Notes: generated by a model not told the origin, from the letters alone. 21,758 bases of DNA from Verrucomicrobiaceae bacterium (GCA_947372405.1 CANBTO010000021.1:1-21758); one strand, 5' to 3'; shown: positions 7,171 to 16,274, counted from the stretch's first letter. Made by a program: numbers and translations.

Positions 7171-7200
7171 AACTTGTGTTTTTCGAATTCGCGGCAAGTT
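7171..7200. promoter_or_regulatory. Inverted repeat upstream of the SDR gene
   Basis: AACTTG (7171-7176) and CAAGTT (7195-7200) form perfect 6-nt arms with an 18-nt spacer. They lie about 50 nt before the SDR ATG and just after the MFS gene. This may be a regulator binding site for the SDR-glucosidase operon. The arms are short, so chance is a real alternative. Confidence 0.2.
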
Positions 7201-7248
7201 TAGGCAACGCCGATCAGCGCCTTGAAAATCTTCCGCCCGTTTGAACGC

Positions 7249-8103
7249 ATGTCCGAGAACGCTCCAACCTTCCCACAAGTCCATCTGCCTGACGTGCCAC
7301 ATCGTCGTTTGTTGGAAGGCCAGGTGGCGGTCGTCACCGGAGCGAATTCGGGTATCGGCAGGGCCGTCGCGATCTCCCTCGGCGGGGCGGGTGCGAATGT
7401 CTGCGTGAACTTCGTCGGCAATCCCGATGCGGCTGCGGAAGTGGTTGCCGAGATTGAAAGCCAAGGCAGCAAGGCCATCGTCCATCAGGCGGATGTTTCC
7501 AATGAAGAACAGGTCATCGCGATGTTCGACGATGTGCGCGCGGCGTTCGGCACCGTGGACATCCTGGTGTGTAACGCCGGACTCCAGCAGGACGCGAAGT
7601 TCGAGGACATGACGCTCGCGCAGTGGCAGAAGGTGATCGACGTGAATCTAACCGGCCAGTTCCTGTGCGCCCGCGAGGCCGTCCGGGAGTTCAAGAAACG
7701 CGGGGTGCGTCCGGAGGTTTCCTGTGCGGCGGGAAAGATCATCTGCATGAGCAGCGTTCACGAAGTCATCCCGTGGGGTGGCCATGTAAACTACGCGGCA
7801 TCCAAAGGTGGCGTCATGCTGATGATGAAAAGCATTGCCCAGGAAGTCGCACCATGGCGCATCCGGGTGAACTCCATCTGTCCCGGAGCCATCCGCACCC
7901 CGATCAATACGGACGCGTGGAACACTCCGGAACATTACGCCGCGCTGATGAAACTCATCCCATACAAACGCATCGGCGAGGCACCGGAAATCGGACGCGC
8001 CGCGGTATGGCTGGCCAGCGATGACTCGGATTACATCCACGGCATCTCGCTGTTCGTGGATGGCGGAATGACGCTATACCCCGGCTTTGAAGCGGGCGGC
8101 TAG
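7249..8103 (+). CDS. SDR-family oxidoreductase, glucose 1-dehydrogenase-like
   Basis: This 284-aa classical short-chain dehydrogenase carries the full motif set: cofactor motif TGANSGIG (residues 30-37), NAG (109-111), the structural Asn in DVNLTGQF (Asn133), catalytic Ser169, Tyr182 and Lys186 (YAASK), and the PG motif in CPGAIRTPI. The C-terminal DDSDYIHGISLFVDGGMTLY is typical of glucose 1-dehydrogenases, which oxidise beta-D-glucose to gluconolactone with NAD(P). The ATG at 7249 is preferred; an in-frame TTG at 7222 would add nine residues. It lies 30 bp upstream of a small membrane protein that overlaps the glucosidase gene, so the three are probably co-transcribed. Substrate is inferred from family and context; many SDRs of this type have other sugar or polyol substrates. 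Confidence 0.88.
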   Translation: MSENAPTFPQVHLPDVPHRRLLEGQVAVVTGANSGIGRAVAISLGGAGANVCVNFVGNPDAAAEVVAEIESQGSKAIVHQADVSNEEQVIAMFDDVRAAFGTVDILVCNAGLQQDAKFEDMTLAQWQKVIDVNLTGQFLCAREAVREFKKRGVRPEVSCAAGKIICMSSVHEVIPWGGHVNYAASKGGVMLMMKSIAQEVAPWRIRVNSICPGAIRTPINTDAWNTPEHYAALMKLIPYKRIGEAPEIGRAAVWLASDDSDYIHGISLFVDGGMTLYPGFEAGG

Positions 8104-8133
8104 CAGACCTGCTTTCCATGGTCCTGTTTTCAC

Positions 8134-8550
8134 ATGAACGAAAAATACCAGTTCCTCCGCCAACGCATCGAGCACGAGGACAATCTCATCAACCAGCGGC
8201 TTGCCGCGCTGGTGGGCTCGCAATCCTTCCTGCTGACCGCCTTCGCGATCAGCCTCAACGCACCCAGGGAATTCTTCTCACCGAATTACGTCCGGGCCCA
8301 CCGCTTGCTCACCCACATGCTGCCGGTTGCAGGCATCGCGACCGTGGTGGTGCTGCTTCTAACCATGTTGGGCGCGGTCATCGCACTGCGTGGTTTGCAC
8401 CGGATGGCCGACCAACTCGCCACTCCGGGCGATCCGCCACTCCATAGTTCCAGATCGGCGCGCCTGCTTGGACAGTCGGCGGTCATCGGGGTTCCCGTCA
8501 TTTTCCTGTTGCTGTGGCTCGCGCTGCTGGCGGCGATCCACCACCCATGA
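8134..8550 (+). CDS. Small membrane protein in the glucosidase operon
   Basis: This 138-aa protein starts with a charged region (MNEKYQFLRQRIEHEDNLIN) followed by a hydrophobic stretch near residues 30-46, a helix around 69-90 (LPVAGIATVVVLLLTMLGAV) and a final helix (VIGVPVIFLLLWLALLAAI). I do not recognise a named family. Its stop codon overlaps the glucosidase start by 4 nt (ATGA), so translation of the two is probably coupled. It may anchor or assist the enzyme at the membrane, but that is only context. The ATG at 8134 gives the expected polar N-terminus and no upstream Shine-Dalgarno sequence is visible. Confidence 0.75.
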   Translation: MNEKYQFLRQRIEHEDNLINQRLAALVGSQSFLLTAFAISLNAPREFFSPNYVRAHRLLTHMLPVAGIATVVVLLLTMLGAVIALRGLHRMADQLATPGDPPLHSSRSARLLGQSAVIGVPVIFLLLWLALLAAIHHP

Positions 8551-11183
8551 GCACGTCCACCGAACATACCCGACTTGCGGAAGAACGTGGCCGCTCGCAG
8601 AATTGGAAACGCTGGGGTCCTTACCTGAGCGAGCGGCAGTGGGCCACCGTCCGCGAGGACTACTCCGCCAACGGAGATTCGTGGGAAAGCTTCCCGCACG
8701 ACCACGCCCGCAGCCGCGCCTACCGCTGGGGTGAGGACGGGCTGCTCGGCTTCACCGACCGGCAGTGCCGATTGTGTTTCTCGCTAGCCTTGTGGAATGG
8801 CCGCGACCCCATCCTCAAGGAACGCCTCTTTGGACTAACAGGTCCTGAGGGCAACCATGGCGAGGACGTGAAGGAATGTTATTACTATCTGGATTCCACG
8901 CCCACCCATTCCTATGCCAAGGCGCTCTATAAGTATCCGCAGACCGGGTTTCCTTATTCCCGGTTGGTGGAGGAGAACGCGCGCCGCGGCTTGGATGAGC
9001 GTGAATTCGAACTGGAGGACACCGGCGTCTTCGACGACAGCCGCTACTTCGATGTCTTTGCCGAATACGCCAAGGCTGGTCCCGAAGATATCTGTATCCG
9101 CTTGCGCCTCGCCAACCGTGGTCCTGATCCTGCAACACTGCATGTCCTGCCCACCCTCTGGTTCCGCAACACCTGGGGCTGGGGACGCGACGATGCCGGT
9201 GCCAAGCCCTCCCTATGTCTCGAAAGTCCCGGCCAAGTCCGCGCCAGCCATCCGACCCTTGGCGACTATCAGTTTGTCTGGGAAGATGACGCGGCATGTC
9301 TCTTCACGGAAAACGAGACCAACTTCATCCGCTTTGGCGCAGCCGCCAACACCTCGCCCTTCGTAAAGGACGCTTTCCACGAATGTGTCGTCCATGGCCG
9401 CTCCGACGCGGTGAACCCTAACGGCACCGGCACAAAATGCGCGCCGCATCACACGCTCCAGCTCGCACCCGGCGAGGAACGCGTGCTGCGCCTGCGCCTG
9501 TTCCGGGTCGAAGAAGCACCTGCGGAAAACTTCGGTGCTTCGTTCGATGCGGTTTTCACCCGGCGCATCGCCGATGCGGATGCCTTTTACGCAACGCTTG
9601 CCCGCGATGGAATGTCCGAACAGGCACGCCACGCCGCCCGCCAAGGCTATGCCGGCCTGCTCTGGAGCAAACAGTTCTACCACTACATTGTGAAGGACTG
9701 GCTCGATGGCGATCCGGCATTCCCACCGCCGCCGCAGCAGCGCCGCGAGGGGCGCAACACCACCTGGACCCACCTCTATTCCGAAGATGTCATCTCCATG
9801 CCGGACAAATGGGAGTATCCATGGTTCGCGGCCTGGGATCTTGCCTTCCACATGATTCCGATGGCCGAGGTGGACCCTGACTTCGCCAAGGCCCAGCTCG
9901 AATTGTTTCTGCGCGAGTGGTACATGCACCCCAATGGCCAGATCCCGGCGTATGAGTTCGAATTCGACGCCGTGAACCCGCCGGTTCATGCCTGGGCCGC
10001 GTGGCGTGTCTATAAAATGACGGCCCCGCGTGGTGAGCGCGACCGAGCGTTCCTTGAGAGTGTTTTCCAGAAACTCCTGCTCAACTTCACCTGGTGGGTC
10101 AACCGCAAGGACACCGAAGGCAACGACCTCTTCGAAGGCGGGTTTCTCGGTCTCGACAATATCGGCGTGTTTGACCGTAACAAGCCGCTGCCTGACGGTG
10201 GCCAACTTCAACAGGCGGACGGCACCGCATGGATGGCATTCTACAGCCTCACCATGCTCTCCATCGCCTTGGAACTCGCGCAGGAAAACCCTGTCTATGA
10301 GGACCTGGCCTCAAAGTTTTTCGAACACTTCGTCCGCATCGCCGATGCCATGAACAACCTTGGCGGCTGCGGTCTATGGGATGAGCAGGACGGCTTCTAC
10401 TACGACCAGATTCTCAACAACGGTCAAAGCATCCCTATCCGTGTCCGGTCCATGGTCGGACTCATCCCGCTCATCGCCGTCGAGGTGCTGGAAGAGGAGC
10501 AGGTCCGCAAACTTCCGGGATTCTGGAGGCGGATGCAGTGGTTCATTACCCATCGCCCCGACCTCGCCGAACAGATCACCTGGTGCGAAACCGGATCAAT
10601 CACCCAGCACCGCATTCTTGCCATCCCCAGTCGCGCCCGACTGGAGCGCACGCTCAGTCACATGCTCGACGAGCAAAGCTTTCTCGCTCCTTACGGCTTG
10701 CGCTCAGTCTCCCGTTACCACAAGGACGAGCCCTACGTATTCCATGCTTCCGATGGCGACCACCGCGTGGACTATGTTCCCGGCGAGGGCAACACCCATC
10801 TCTTCGGTGGCAATTCGAACTGGCGTGGACCCGTCTGGCTCCCTATCAACTATCTGCTCATCGAGGCGCTCGAGCGATACGCCCATTTCTACGGCGACTC
10901 CCTTCAGGTTGAGGATCCCGCCGGCTCCGGTCGCCGCGTCACCCTCGACCACGTCGCCGCGCACATCGCCACCCGCATTGCAAACCTGTTCGTGCCCGAT
11001 GCCAATGGCAACCGCCCCTGCCACGGCGGCAACACCCGTTATGCCACCGATCCACATTGGCGCGATCTCGTTCTTTTCCACGAGTATTTCCATGGCGATA
11101 CCGGGCGCGGCTGTGGTGCCAGCCCTCAAACCGGTTGGACGGCACTTGTCGTGCGTTGCCTGCAACACTTGCCGGAACTCTGA
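8547..11183 (+). CDS. GH63/MGH1-like glucosidase
   Basis: This 878-aa cytoplasmic-looking protein (no signal peptide) belongs to the bacterial glucosidases related to mannosyl-oligosaccharide glucosidase (GH63, MGH1-like (alpha/alpha)6 barrel). The N-terminal region (WKRWGPYLSERQWATVREDY, then PHDHARSRAYRWGEDGLLGF) and LWNGRDPILKERLFGLTGPE are characteristic. The barrel contains WDLAFHMIPMAEVDPDFAKA, where the Asp of WD is the likely general acid, and GGNSNWRGPVWLPINYLLIE. Near the end FHEYFHGDTGRGCGASPQTG carries the Glu expected as general base. GH63 enzymes invert alpha-glucosidic bonds; bacterial members act on small alpha-glucosides such as glucosylglycerate or unknown substrates. The ATG at 8547 overlaps the preceding stop; an upstream in-frame ATG at 8514 is less likely. 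The nearby glucose dehydrogenase-like SDR would oxidise released glucose. Confidence 0.9.
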   Translation: MSTSTEHTRLAEERGRSQNWKRWGPYLSERQWATVREDYSANGDSWESFPHDHARSRAYRWGEDGLLGFTDRQCRLCFSLALWNGRDPILKERLFGLTGPEGNHGEDVKECYYYLDSTPTHSYAKALYKYPQTGFPYSRLVEENARRGLDEREFELEDTGVFDDSRYFDVFAEYAKAGPEDICIRLRLANRGPDPATLHVLPTLWFRNTWGWGRDDAGAKPSLCLESPGQVRASHPTLGDYQFVWEDDAACLFTENETNFIRFGAAANTSPFVKDAFHECVVHGRSDAVNPNGTGTKCAPHHTLQLAPGEERVLRLRLFRVEEAPAENFGASFDAVFTRRIADADAFYATLARDGMSEQARHAARQGYAGLLWSKQFYHYIVKDWLDGDPAFPPPPQQRREGRNTTWTHLYSEDVISMPDKWEYPWFAAWDLAFHMIPMAEVDPDFAKAQLELFLREWYMHPNGQIPAYEFEFDAVNPPVHAWAAWRVYKMTAPRGERDRAFLESVFQKLLLNFTWWVNRKDTEGNDLFEGGFLGLDNIGVFDRNKPLPDGGQLQQADGTAWMAFYSLTMLSIALELAQENPVYEDLASKFFEHFVRIADAMNNLGGCGLWDEQDGFYYDQILNNGQSIPIRVRSMVGLIPLIAVEVLEEEQVRKLPGFWRRMQWFITHRPDLAEQITWCETGSITQHRILAIPSRARLERTLSHMLDEQSFLAPYGLRSVSRYHKDEPYVFHASDGDHRVDYVPGEGNTHLFGGNSNWRGPVWLPINYLLIEALERYAHFYGDSLQVEDPAGSGRRVTLDHVAAHIATRIANLFVPDANGNRPCHGGNTRYATDPHWRDLVLFHEYFHGDTGRGCGASPQTGWTALVVRCLQHLPEL

Positions 11184-11237
11184 CCCGCCAGGGGCGTTGT
11201 TTGGCGAAGCCCTCTCCTGCTGCCGCTCGCCCGACAC

Positions 11238-11654
11238 CTATGGGGTCGCGCGACGAAGGAAGAGGAATTCAGCACCAGCACCGATGGCGACGCCAAGCAC
11301 GTAGGCTGTTAGATCGGGCCAGTTAAAGGTGGTACCGAGAATCAGGCGACCGGGCAGTGTGCTGCGAACGGCGTCGATCCACGGCGCGTGGTAAAGCTGG
11401 GAAAATTCCACGGCCCAGGAAATACCCACCGAGCCAAGTGCCAGTTGCCGTGTGGAGGTTCTATCAAATACGATCCCCAGTCCGACAAATACCACCAGCG
11501 CCCACAGCGCGTCCCCGCCATATTTGTTGAGGAACGAAGGCAACGGGACAAACCCGGAACGCCACAGCAGCCCGGCCGCGATCACGAGCAAGGTCAGGAT
11601 TGCGTTTCGCAGACGACTGCGGTGCGGATGGCTCGGAGTATCGAGAGATTTCAT
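11238..11654 (-). CDS. DUF2809-family membrane protein
   Basis: This 138-aa protein fits the DUF2809 family of small four-helix membrane proteins of unknown function. Family-like features are the central KYGGDALWALVVFVGLGIVF, then VEFSQLYHAPWIDAVRSTLP and the C-terminal FNWPDLTAYVLGVAIGAGAE. The ATG at 11654 gives a short, basic N-terminus (MKSLDTPSHPHRSRLRNAIL) before the first helix; upstream in-frame starts would add an unlikely cysteine-rich extension. It is convergent with the glucosidase gene, 54 bp away, and no clear terminator lies between them. Confidence 0.82.
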   Translation of the reverse strand: MKSLDTPSHPHRSRLRNAILTLLVIAAGLLWRSGFVPLPSFLNKYGGDALWALVVFVGLGIVFDRTSTRQLALGSVGISWAVEFSQLYHAPWIDAVRSTLPGRLILGTTFNWPDLTAYVLGVAIGAGAEFLFLRRATP

Positions 11655-11844
11655 GGTGGCGTAATGGAACGGTGGAGTGCGTAATGACGCATGTCTGGAC
11701 TTGTTTCCTGAACCATCGCCAGAAGCGCGAAAGCGGCAGGTGCAACCGAGACTGGCATCCCAGACATACACTCCCAAGCCTTTCCACGGGACGGCAACAG
11801 TAGCCTGGTGACGCTCGCCGTTGATTCAGATTCCTGCCCGGTGC

Positions 11845-14748
11845 TTACTTCGTTTCGTTTGCAGCGCTGCCGAGTTGGAGGGCAAGCTCCCGAAGACTCT
11901 TGGGCCATTGCTCGAATACCGCGGCCTTGGAGTTTTCAATCTTCGGCGAGGAAACGCCCGGAACCAACGTGGCGGTTGGTTGGGCATAGAGGAATGGCAC
12001 CTTTTGCATTCCGTAGGTGGCTGGCAGACTGCGAGCGTAGATTTCCAACTCGGGTGAGTAATCCGCGGGCGTGTAGCCGAGATTGGATTGTCCCGGCACC
12101 CAGATCACGCCTGCCACAGCCATCGGCGTGAGCGGGCTCACACACCAGTTGTAGGCCATGGTGGGGACGGTGTCCGGCTTGACTTCGCTGTCACGGCCGG
12201 GTTCCGGAAACGCGGGAAACTGCAGCGGCGCGGCAGACATGTTAGATTCCTTGCCGGCCATGCCGGCAACCTTCGTCACCTCCGTTTTCACGGCCTTCAA
12301 ATATCCGGCAACGGCCTTTTTGGAGACCTCGGAGTTGGGATCCTGGAGCAGCAAGGAATCGAGACGGGCGCGGAAGGCGGGCTGCTTCACCTCCTTGACT
12401 CCGGAGAAGGATGTCCACGACAGCGGCGAGGCCATCGCGTCCTTGCCACCGGAGGACATGGAGACAAATCCCTGCGGGATGCCCGGGCGGTTGAGCGCCT
12501 TGGCAAACTGATAGGCAAACATGCCCACGCAGTCGTCAGGAGATTTGAAATCCGCGGTTTGCCAGAAGCAGCGGTATTTGCGGTCGCCACCCGTCTCGAA
12601 TCCACGCTTTCTCGGGGTGGGACTGGTGCTGGCTGCGGTTCTCCGCCTGAACTCGCGCACCAACGGCATGGCCTCGGGGACGGTGGCCTTCGGATCGCGC
12701 TTGTCATAAGCCGGCTCGGTGGACAGGAGGGTGCTGCCTGTTAGGAACCAGACATCTCCGATGAGGATGTCACTGACGGTTTTGCCGCGACCATTGCTGG
12801 TTTTCACTTCCAGGGCGATCGGCTGCGCGGAAGCTTTCAGCGCCGGAAACGAAACCGACCAATGTTGCCGGCCGTCCGCGACGGCGGTTTGGGTGACACC
12901 GCCGAGCGTCACGGTCACCTCCACGTCCTTGTTGGCAAAACCCCACACGGGGATCGGTTGATCGCGCTGGATGATGACTCCATCGCGGTAATACGCCGCC
13001 ACTTCGAAGACGGGATGATCCGAATCAGCGGAGGCGGCTTGTTTCACCTTACGCGCCGCCAACTTTTCCATGTCGTCCTCTTCAAAGACCAGATTGCCGT
13101 CCATCGCGGCGAAGGGTGTCGCCGGAAGACCGGCTTTGTTGTAGAGGTTCGCGTTCGTCGGTGCCGCGCAGTAGGCGTATTGCACACCGACCGGCTCGGG
13201 CACGTCCTTCGACGTCGCCACCACGGAGTCACCGACGATCTCGGCCTCCGCGGCATGCCACTTGCGGTCCCTACCACACAAGCGGAAGAGATTGAGCTTT
13301 TCACCGGGTGTGGGACGAGCTGGTTCGACGAACTTGTCAGGTTCCTTGTTATCTTTCTCCATTCCCTTGCTGCCGACCATCAGTCCGCCAAAGAGACTTT
13401 CCTTCTCGAACGAGACGACCACCTTGTTTCCCTCGATGCTATATTTCTGATAGATCGGACCGGTGCAGGCGATGTCGCGCCCGTAATCTTTGGCCAGCGC
13501 CCAGCGCGCCAGCCTCATGCCGGGATGCAGCTTGTTCACGTAGTGGATGGCTCCCGTGGCGGCGGGGTTGAGATCCGTCTGAACCACCATGCCGACATGG
13601 TCGCGGTTGTTCATGAAGAAGAGGTGCTGGGCCTGCCGAACGTCGGCCATGCCGAGTTCGTCCGGGTCCGGTGAGCCATAAGCCTGCATCTGTGTGAAGT
13701 AAAACGGCATGTCGGGGATGCCCCAGGCATCGCGCCAACCGCGGACGAGCGCTTCCATCCCGGCGGCATACAGCTTGCCATCCCCATTATTCGATTCACC
13801 CTGGCACCATATCGATCCGCGGATGGCGTAGGGCGCGACCGGCGCGATCTTGCCGTTGAAAAACTGTGAGGGACCCCGCCACTCGCCGGCGATTCCCGGC
13901 AGCCCCGGCCGCTGCAGTGGTTTCTCCACCGGGAATCCCAACTCGGCTGAGGCTTTTTGCCACGCCGCCAGATCCTGATAGTATTTCTCGAACGCGTTGC
14001 GGCCCTGCTCCATGGTGACATCGCCGTTGTGGATCATGTCGGCGTCCAGCTTGAGCCCGGGATGAGCCTTGATCGCCTTGCGTTGAGTGAACGCCTCGAC
14101 GCGCGTGTTGCTATGGGATGTTAGAAGAATGCCGACCGGCACTTTAAGCTCCTTGTGGAGTTCATAAGCGAAGGCAAGGGCCAATGCCGAGAAATCACCC
14201 GCCACACGGCTGGTTTTCCAGCCCGCCTCCGATGTCACCTTTTCCTGTGGATAGAGGGCGGACACGGTGTCGGTCCGCAACTCCCTGATAGGCACCTCGT
14301 CCTTGGCCTTGGCCATCTCCTGCGCGATGGCCGAGCACATCGACTTGCCGGCGAACCACTCCATGTTCGACTGGCCGGAGGCATGCCATACCTCGCCCAC
14401 CAGGATGTTCTTGAGAGTCACTTTTTTGCCGTCGCTGTCGCTGACGACCATTTCGGCGGGCTCGGCGCTGGCCATGAGGGACTTGAGCTTGAGCATCCAT
14501 TTGCCATCGGCCCCGGCCTTGGCACTGGCTTTTTGTCCGGCGAATTCCACCGTGACCGAAGTTCCCGGCTTGCTCCAGCCCCACACCGGAACATCCTTCT
14601 CGCGTTGCAGGATCGCGTTGTCGCGGAATGGCGAACCGAGATCGATGGCTGGCGCAGGCTTCTCCTGTGCGGAAAATGCGACGAAGGGTGAGAGCAGCAA
14701 GGCTGCCGTGATGGCGAAGAACGCCGTGCTTGTGTGCCGCTTGTTCAT
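11845..14748 (-). CDS. Tandem sialate-O-acetylesterase-like protein with a degenerate second module
   Basis: This 967-aa secreted protein starts with a signal peptide (MNKRHTSTAFFAITAALLLS, cleavage likely near residue 27). It contains two sialate-O-acetylesterase-like modules. The first has the N-terminal beta domain (DNAILQREKDVPVWGW), the nucleophile block GEVWHASGQSNMEW with Ser127, the block WCQGESNN starting at Trp314, and an Asp/His region ending NKLHPGMRLARW. The second, from about residue 575, repeats the beta domain (RDGVIIQRDQPIPVWGF), but the nucleophile block reads GDVWFLTGSTLL, placing Thr673 where Ser is expected, and the QGESN block reads WVPGQSN at residue 883. Its C-terminal half is also shortened. 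The gene follows the 503-aa esterase by 14 bp with AAGGAA as ribosome binding site. Family members remove O-acetyl groups from sialic acids or plant polysaccharides. Confidence 0.88.
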   Translation of the reverse strand: MNKRHTSTAFFAITAALLLSPFVAFSAQEKPAPAIDLGSPFRDNAILQREKDVPVWGWSKPGTSVTVEFAGQKASAKAGADGKWMLKLKSLMASAEPAEMVVSDSDGKKVTLKNILVGEVWHASGQSNMEWFAGKSMCSAIAQEMAKAKDEVPIRELRTDTVSALYPQEKVTSEAGWKTSRVAGDFSALALAFAYELHKELKVPVGILLTSHSNTRVEAFTQRKAIKAHPGLKLDADMIHNGDVTMEQGRNAFEKYYQDLAAWQKASAELGFPVEKPLQRPGLPGIAGEWRGPSQFFNGKIAPVAPYAIRGSIWCQGESNNGDGKLYAAGMEALVRGWRDAWGIPDMPFYFTQMQAYGSPDPDELGMADVRQAQHLFFMNNRDHVGMVVQTDLNPAATGAIHYVNKLHPGMRLARWALAKDYGRDIACTGPIYQKYSIEGNKVVVSFEKESLFGGLMVGSKGMEKDNKEPDKFVEPARPTPGEKLNLFRLCGRDRKWHAAEAEIVGDSVVATSKDVPEPVGVQYAYCAAPTNANLYNKAGLPATPFAAMDGNLVFEEDDMEKLAARKVKQAASADSDHPVFEVAAYYRDGVIIQRDQPIPVWGFANKDVEVTVTLGGVTQTAVADGRQHWSVSFPALKASAQPIALEVKTSNGRGKTVSDILIGDVWFLTGSTLLSTEPAYDKRDPKATVPEAMPLVREFRRRTAASTSPTPRKRGFETGGDRKYRCFWQTADFKSPDDCVGMFAYQFAKALNRPGIPQGFVSMSSGGKDAMASPLSWTSFSGVKEVKQPAFRARLDSLLLQDPNSEVSKKAVAGYLKAVKTEVTKVAGMAGKESNMSAAPLQFPAFPEPGRDSEVKPDTVPTMAYNWCVSPLTPMAVAGVIWVPGQSNLGYTPADYSPELEIYARSLPATYGMQKVPFLYAQPTATLVPGVSSPKIENSKAAVFEQWPKSLRELALQLGSAANETK

Positions 14749-14762
14749 GGTGATTACGTTCC

Positions 14763-16274
14763 TTACTTCTTCAGAAGATCCTCCATGGCCTGGCCGAGCA
14801 GAAGGCCGACTTCCAGATAGGTTTCGGCATTCCGGTTGTAGTGGTAACCCTGGTCTCTGGGCGAGACCGCCACCTCGCGCCAGAAGTCACGGGAGTCCAC
14901 GCACTTCACGTTGCCGGCGAACTCCCGGTGCTTCTCGCTGTCGTTCATTGCAAGTTGTCCTTCGGCGATCTGCAGGCCGAAGCTTTCGCGCCCGGGATTG
15001 CCGCAACCGGTGGCGAGCACGAACTTCGCGTTGGGTGCATCGTAGTCCTTGCGCAGGCTCTTGATCAGACTCACCAGGTTCTTCTCATAGTTTTTGGCAT
15101 ACACCTCGCTCTGGTCCTTGTGGCCCTGCCACCAGACGAAGCCGGCGATTTCATAACCCTGGCCCTTGTAGTCCGGATAGATCTTCGCGAGGTCGGCAAG
15201 CGCGGCCTGCGCGTCGGCGAGGTCGAGGTCGTACTGGAGACCCGCGTGCCATTCGATGGGCTTGCCGTTCTTGTCCACGAACGGCGGAGGCGGCGTGTCC
15301 ACGCCCTTCGCCGGGTCGGCGTCCCAAACCGGCGGTTTTTCATGATAGCCGGCGTAAACCTTGCCGTCTTCCATGAAGCGCTTGCTTCCCGGCGGCAGCA
15401 GATCCCAACCGAGGCCGCGGTTGCCGATGCAACTCTTGAGCACCAGCACCGGTTCGTCGAGCATCTGCCCCATCACGAAGCCGAATCCGAGTTCCGGACC
15501 GACCGACGAGCCGTTGTTAGAGAGCGCGCTCAGTGGACTGCCCTTCTTCGTCCGGGCGTCGTAGTAATAGACATCCTTGCGGACGCTCCACTGGCCCTGG
15601 TCGTCTAGCAGGAACGGATATTTTCCCTGCTGTTTGACGAGCGTGCCCAGCGTTCCGGGAACGTCGGTGCGGGTGAACCATCCCGGGTTGCCGGCATCAC
15701 CGGTGAGGTAGGTGACTTTGAAAGGATAGGCTTTTCCTTCTTCAAACTTGAAGGCCTTGCGCACCGGTTCCTTGCCGACCTCTTTCCGATAGACCTCCAT
15801 GCCATCGATCACCATGATGTTGTCCATGGATCCGCCATAACCCGGACTGAACTCATAGACTCCCGGGACCTTCGGCTGGAACTGCCCGCGCAGCACATAA
15901 GTTTTCGGTGATGATTTATCAGCGCCCGGCGGACTCCAGTCCTTGTCCAAAGGGACCTCCATGGTGGAAGCCGCCGTCATCTTGTCGTAGTCGGCATCCG
16001 CCGCGTAAGCACCCTCGTAAACCGACATGACGGGCTTCAGTAACGCCGTTCTCCAGCCGGTGCCGCCGCCCTGGATGTCGCCCATGCCGACCATGTTGGA
16101 CTGGCCCATCAGAACGAAGACCTTGACCTTCTTCGTCTGGTCCGCCGGTTTGCCATCGGGCTTGAGGATGGCCTGATCCGCCGCCGTGAGAGGGGTGAAG
16201 GATGAGAGGGCGAGCGCGGCGAGCGCGACGGCGGATCGTGCGAAGCTGTTCCGTGTGATGCTGCGATGTTTCAT
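14763..16274 (-). CDS. Secreted SGNH carbohydrate esterase (sialate-O-acetylesterase domain) with PA14-like insert
   Basis: This 503-aa protein has an export signal (ARSAVALAALALSSFTPLTA, ending near residue 32) and the SASA/CE6-type SGNH fold. The nucleophile block VLMGQSNMVGMGD places Ser59. IGNRGLGWDL is the likely Gly/Asn oxyanion region. FVWWQGHKDQSEVY near residue 380 is the usual WxQGxxD block, and YHYNRNAETY near the end supplies the catalytic His. Between about residues 120 and 215 an insert (YVLRGQFQPKVPGVYEFSPG and GSMDNIMVIDGMEVYRKE) resembles a PA14-like carbohydrate-binding beta-sandwich, unusual inside this fold. The gene lies 64 bp after the DUF6288-type gene and 14 bp before the tandem esterase, in one apparent operon. 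It likely deacetylates a polysaccharide outside the cytoplasm. Confidence 0.88.
   Translation of the reverse strand: MKHRSITRNSFARSAVALAALALSSFTPLTAADQAILKPDGKPADQTKKVKVFVLMGQSNMVGMGDIQGGGTGWRTALLKPVMSVYEGAYAADADYDKMTAASTMEVPLDKDWSPPGADKSSPKTYVLRGQFQPKVPGVYEFSPGYGGSMDNIMVIDGMEVYRKEVGKEPVRKAFKFEEGKAYPFKVTYLTGDAGNPGWFTRTDVPGTLGTLVKQQGKYPFLLDDQGQWSVRKDVYYYDARTKKGSPLSALSNNGSSVGPELGFGFVMGQMLDEPVLVLKSCIGNRGLGWDLLPPGSKRFMEDGKVYAGYHEKPPVWDADPAKGVDTPPPPFVDKNGKPIEWHAGLQYDLDLADAQAALADLAKIYPDYKGQGYEIAGFVWWQGHKDQSEVYAKNYEKNLVSLIKSLRKDYDAPNAKFVLATGCGNPGRESFGLQIAEGQLAMNDSEKHREFAGNVKCVDSRDFWREVAVSPRDQGYHYNRNAETYLEVGLLLGQAMEDLLKK

Noticed and set aside
9213..10211. 332-residue minus-strand open frame opposite the glucosidase
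   Set aside because: Antisense shadow of a high-GC coding sequence; no recognisable motif, and the sense frame holds GH63 signatures.
11184..11237. Possible bidirectional terminator between convergent genes
   Set aside because: Only weak pairing (CGCCA with TGGCG) and no T-tract on either side.
10360..11304. 314-residue plus-strand open frame
   Set aside because: It overlaps the conserved GH63 C-terminal half in another frame and is a Ser/Pro/Arg-rich low-complexity translation.
12088..13674. Two plus-strand open frames (218 and 270 residues)
   Set aside because: Both are antisense to the tandem esterase, whose sense frame has family motifs throughout.
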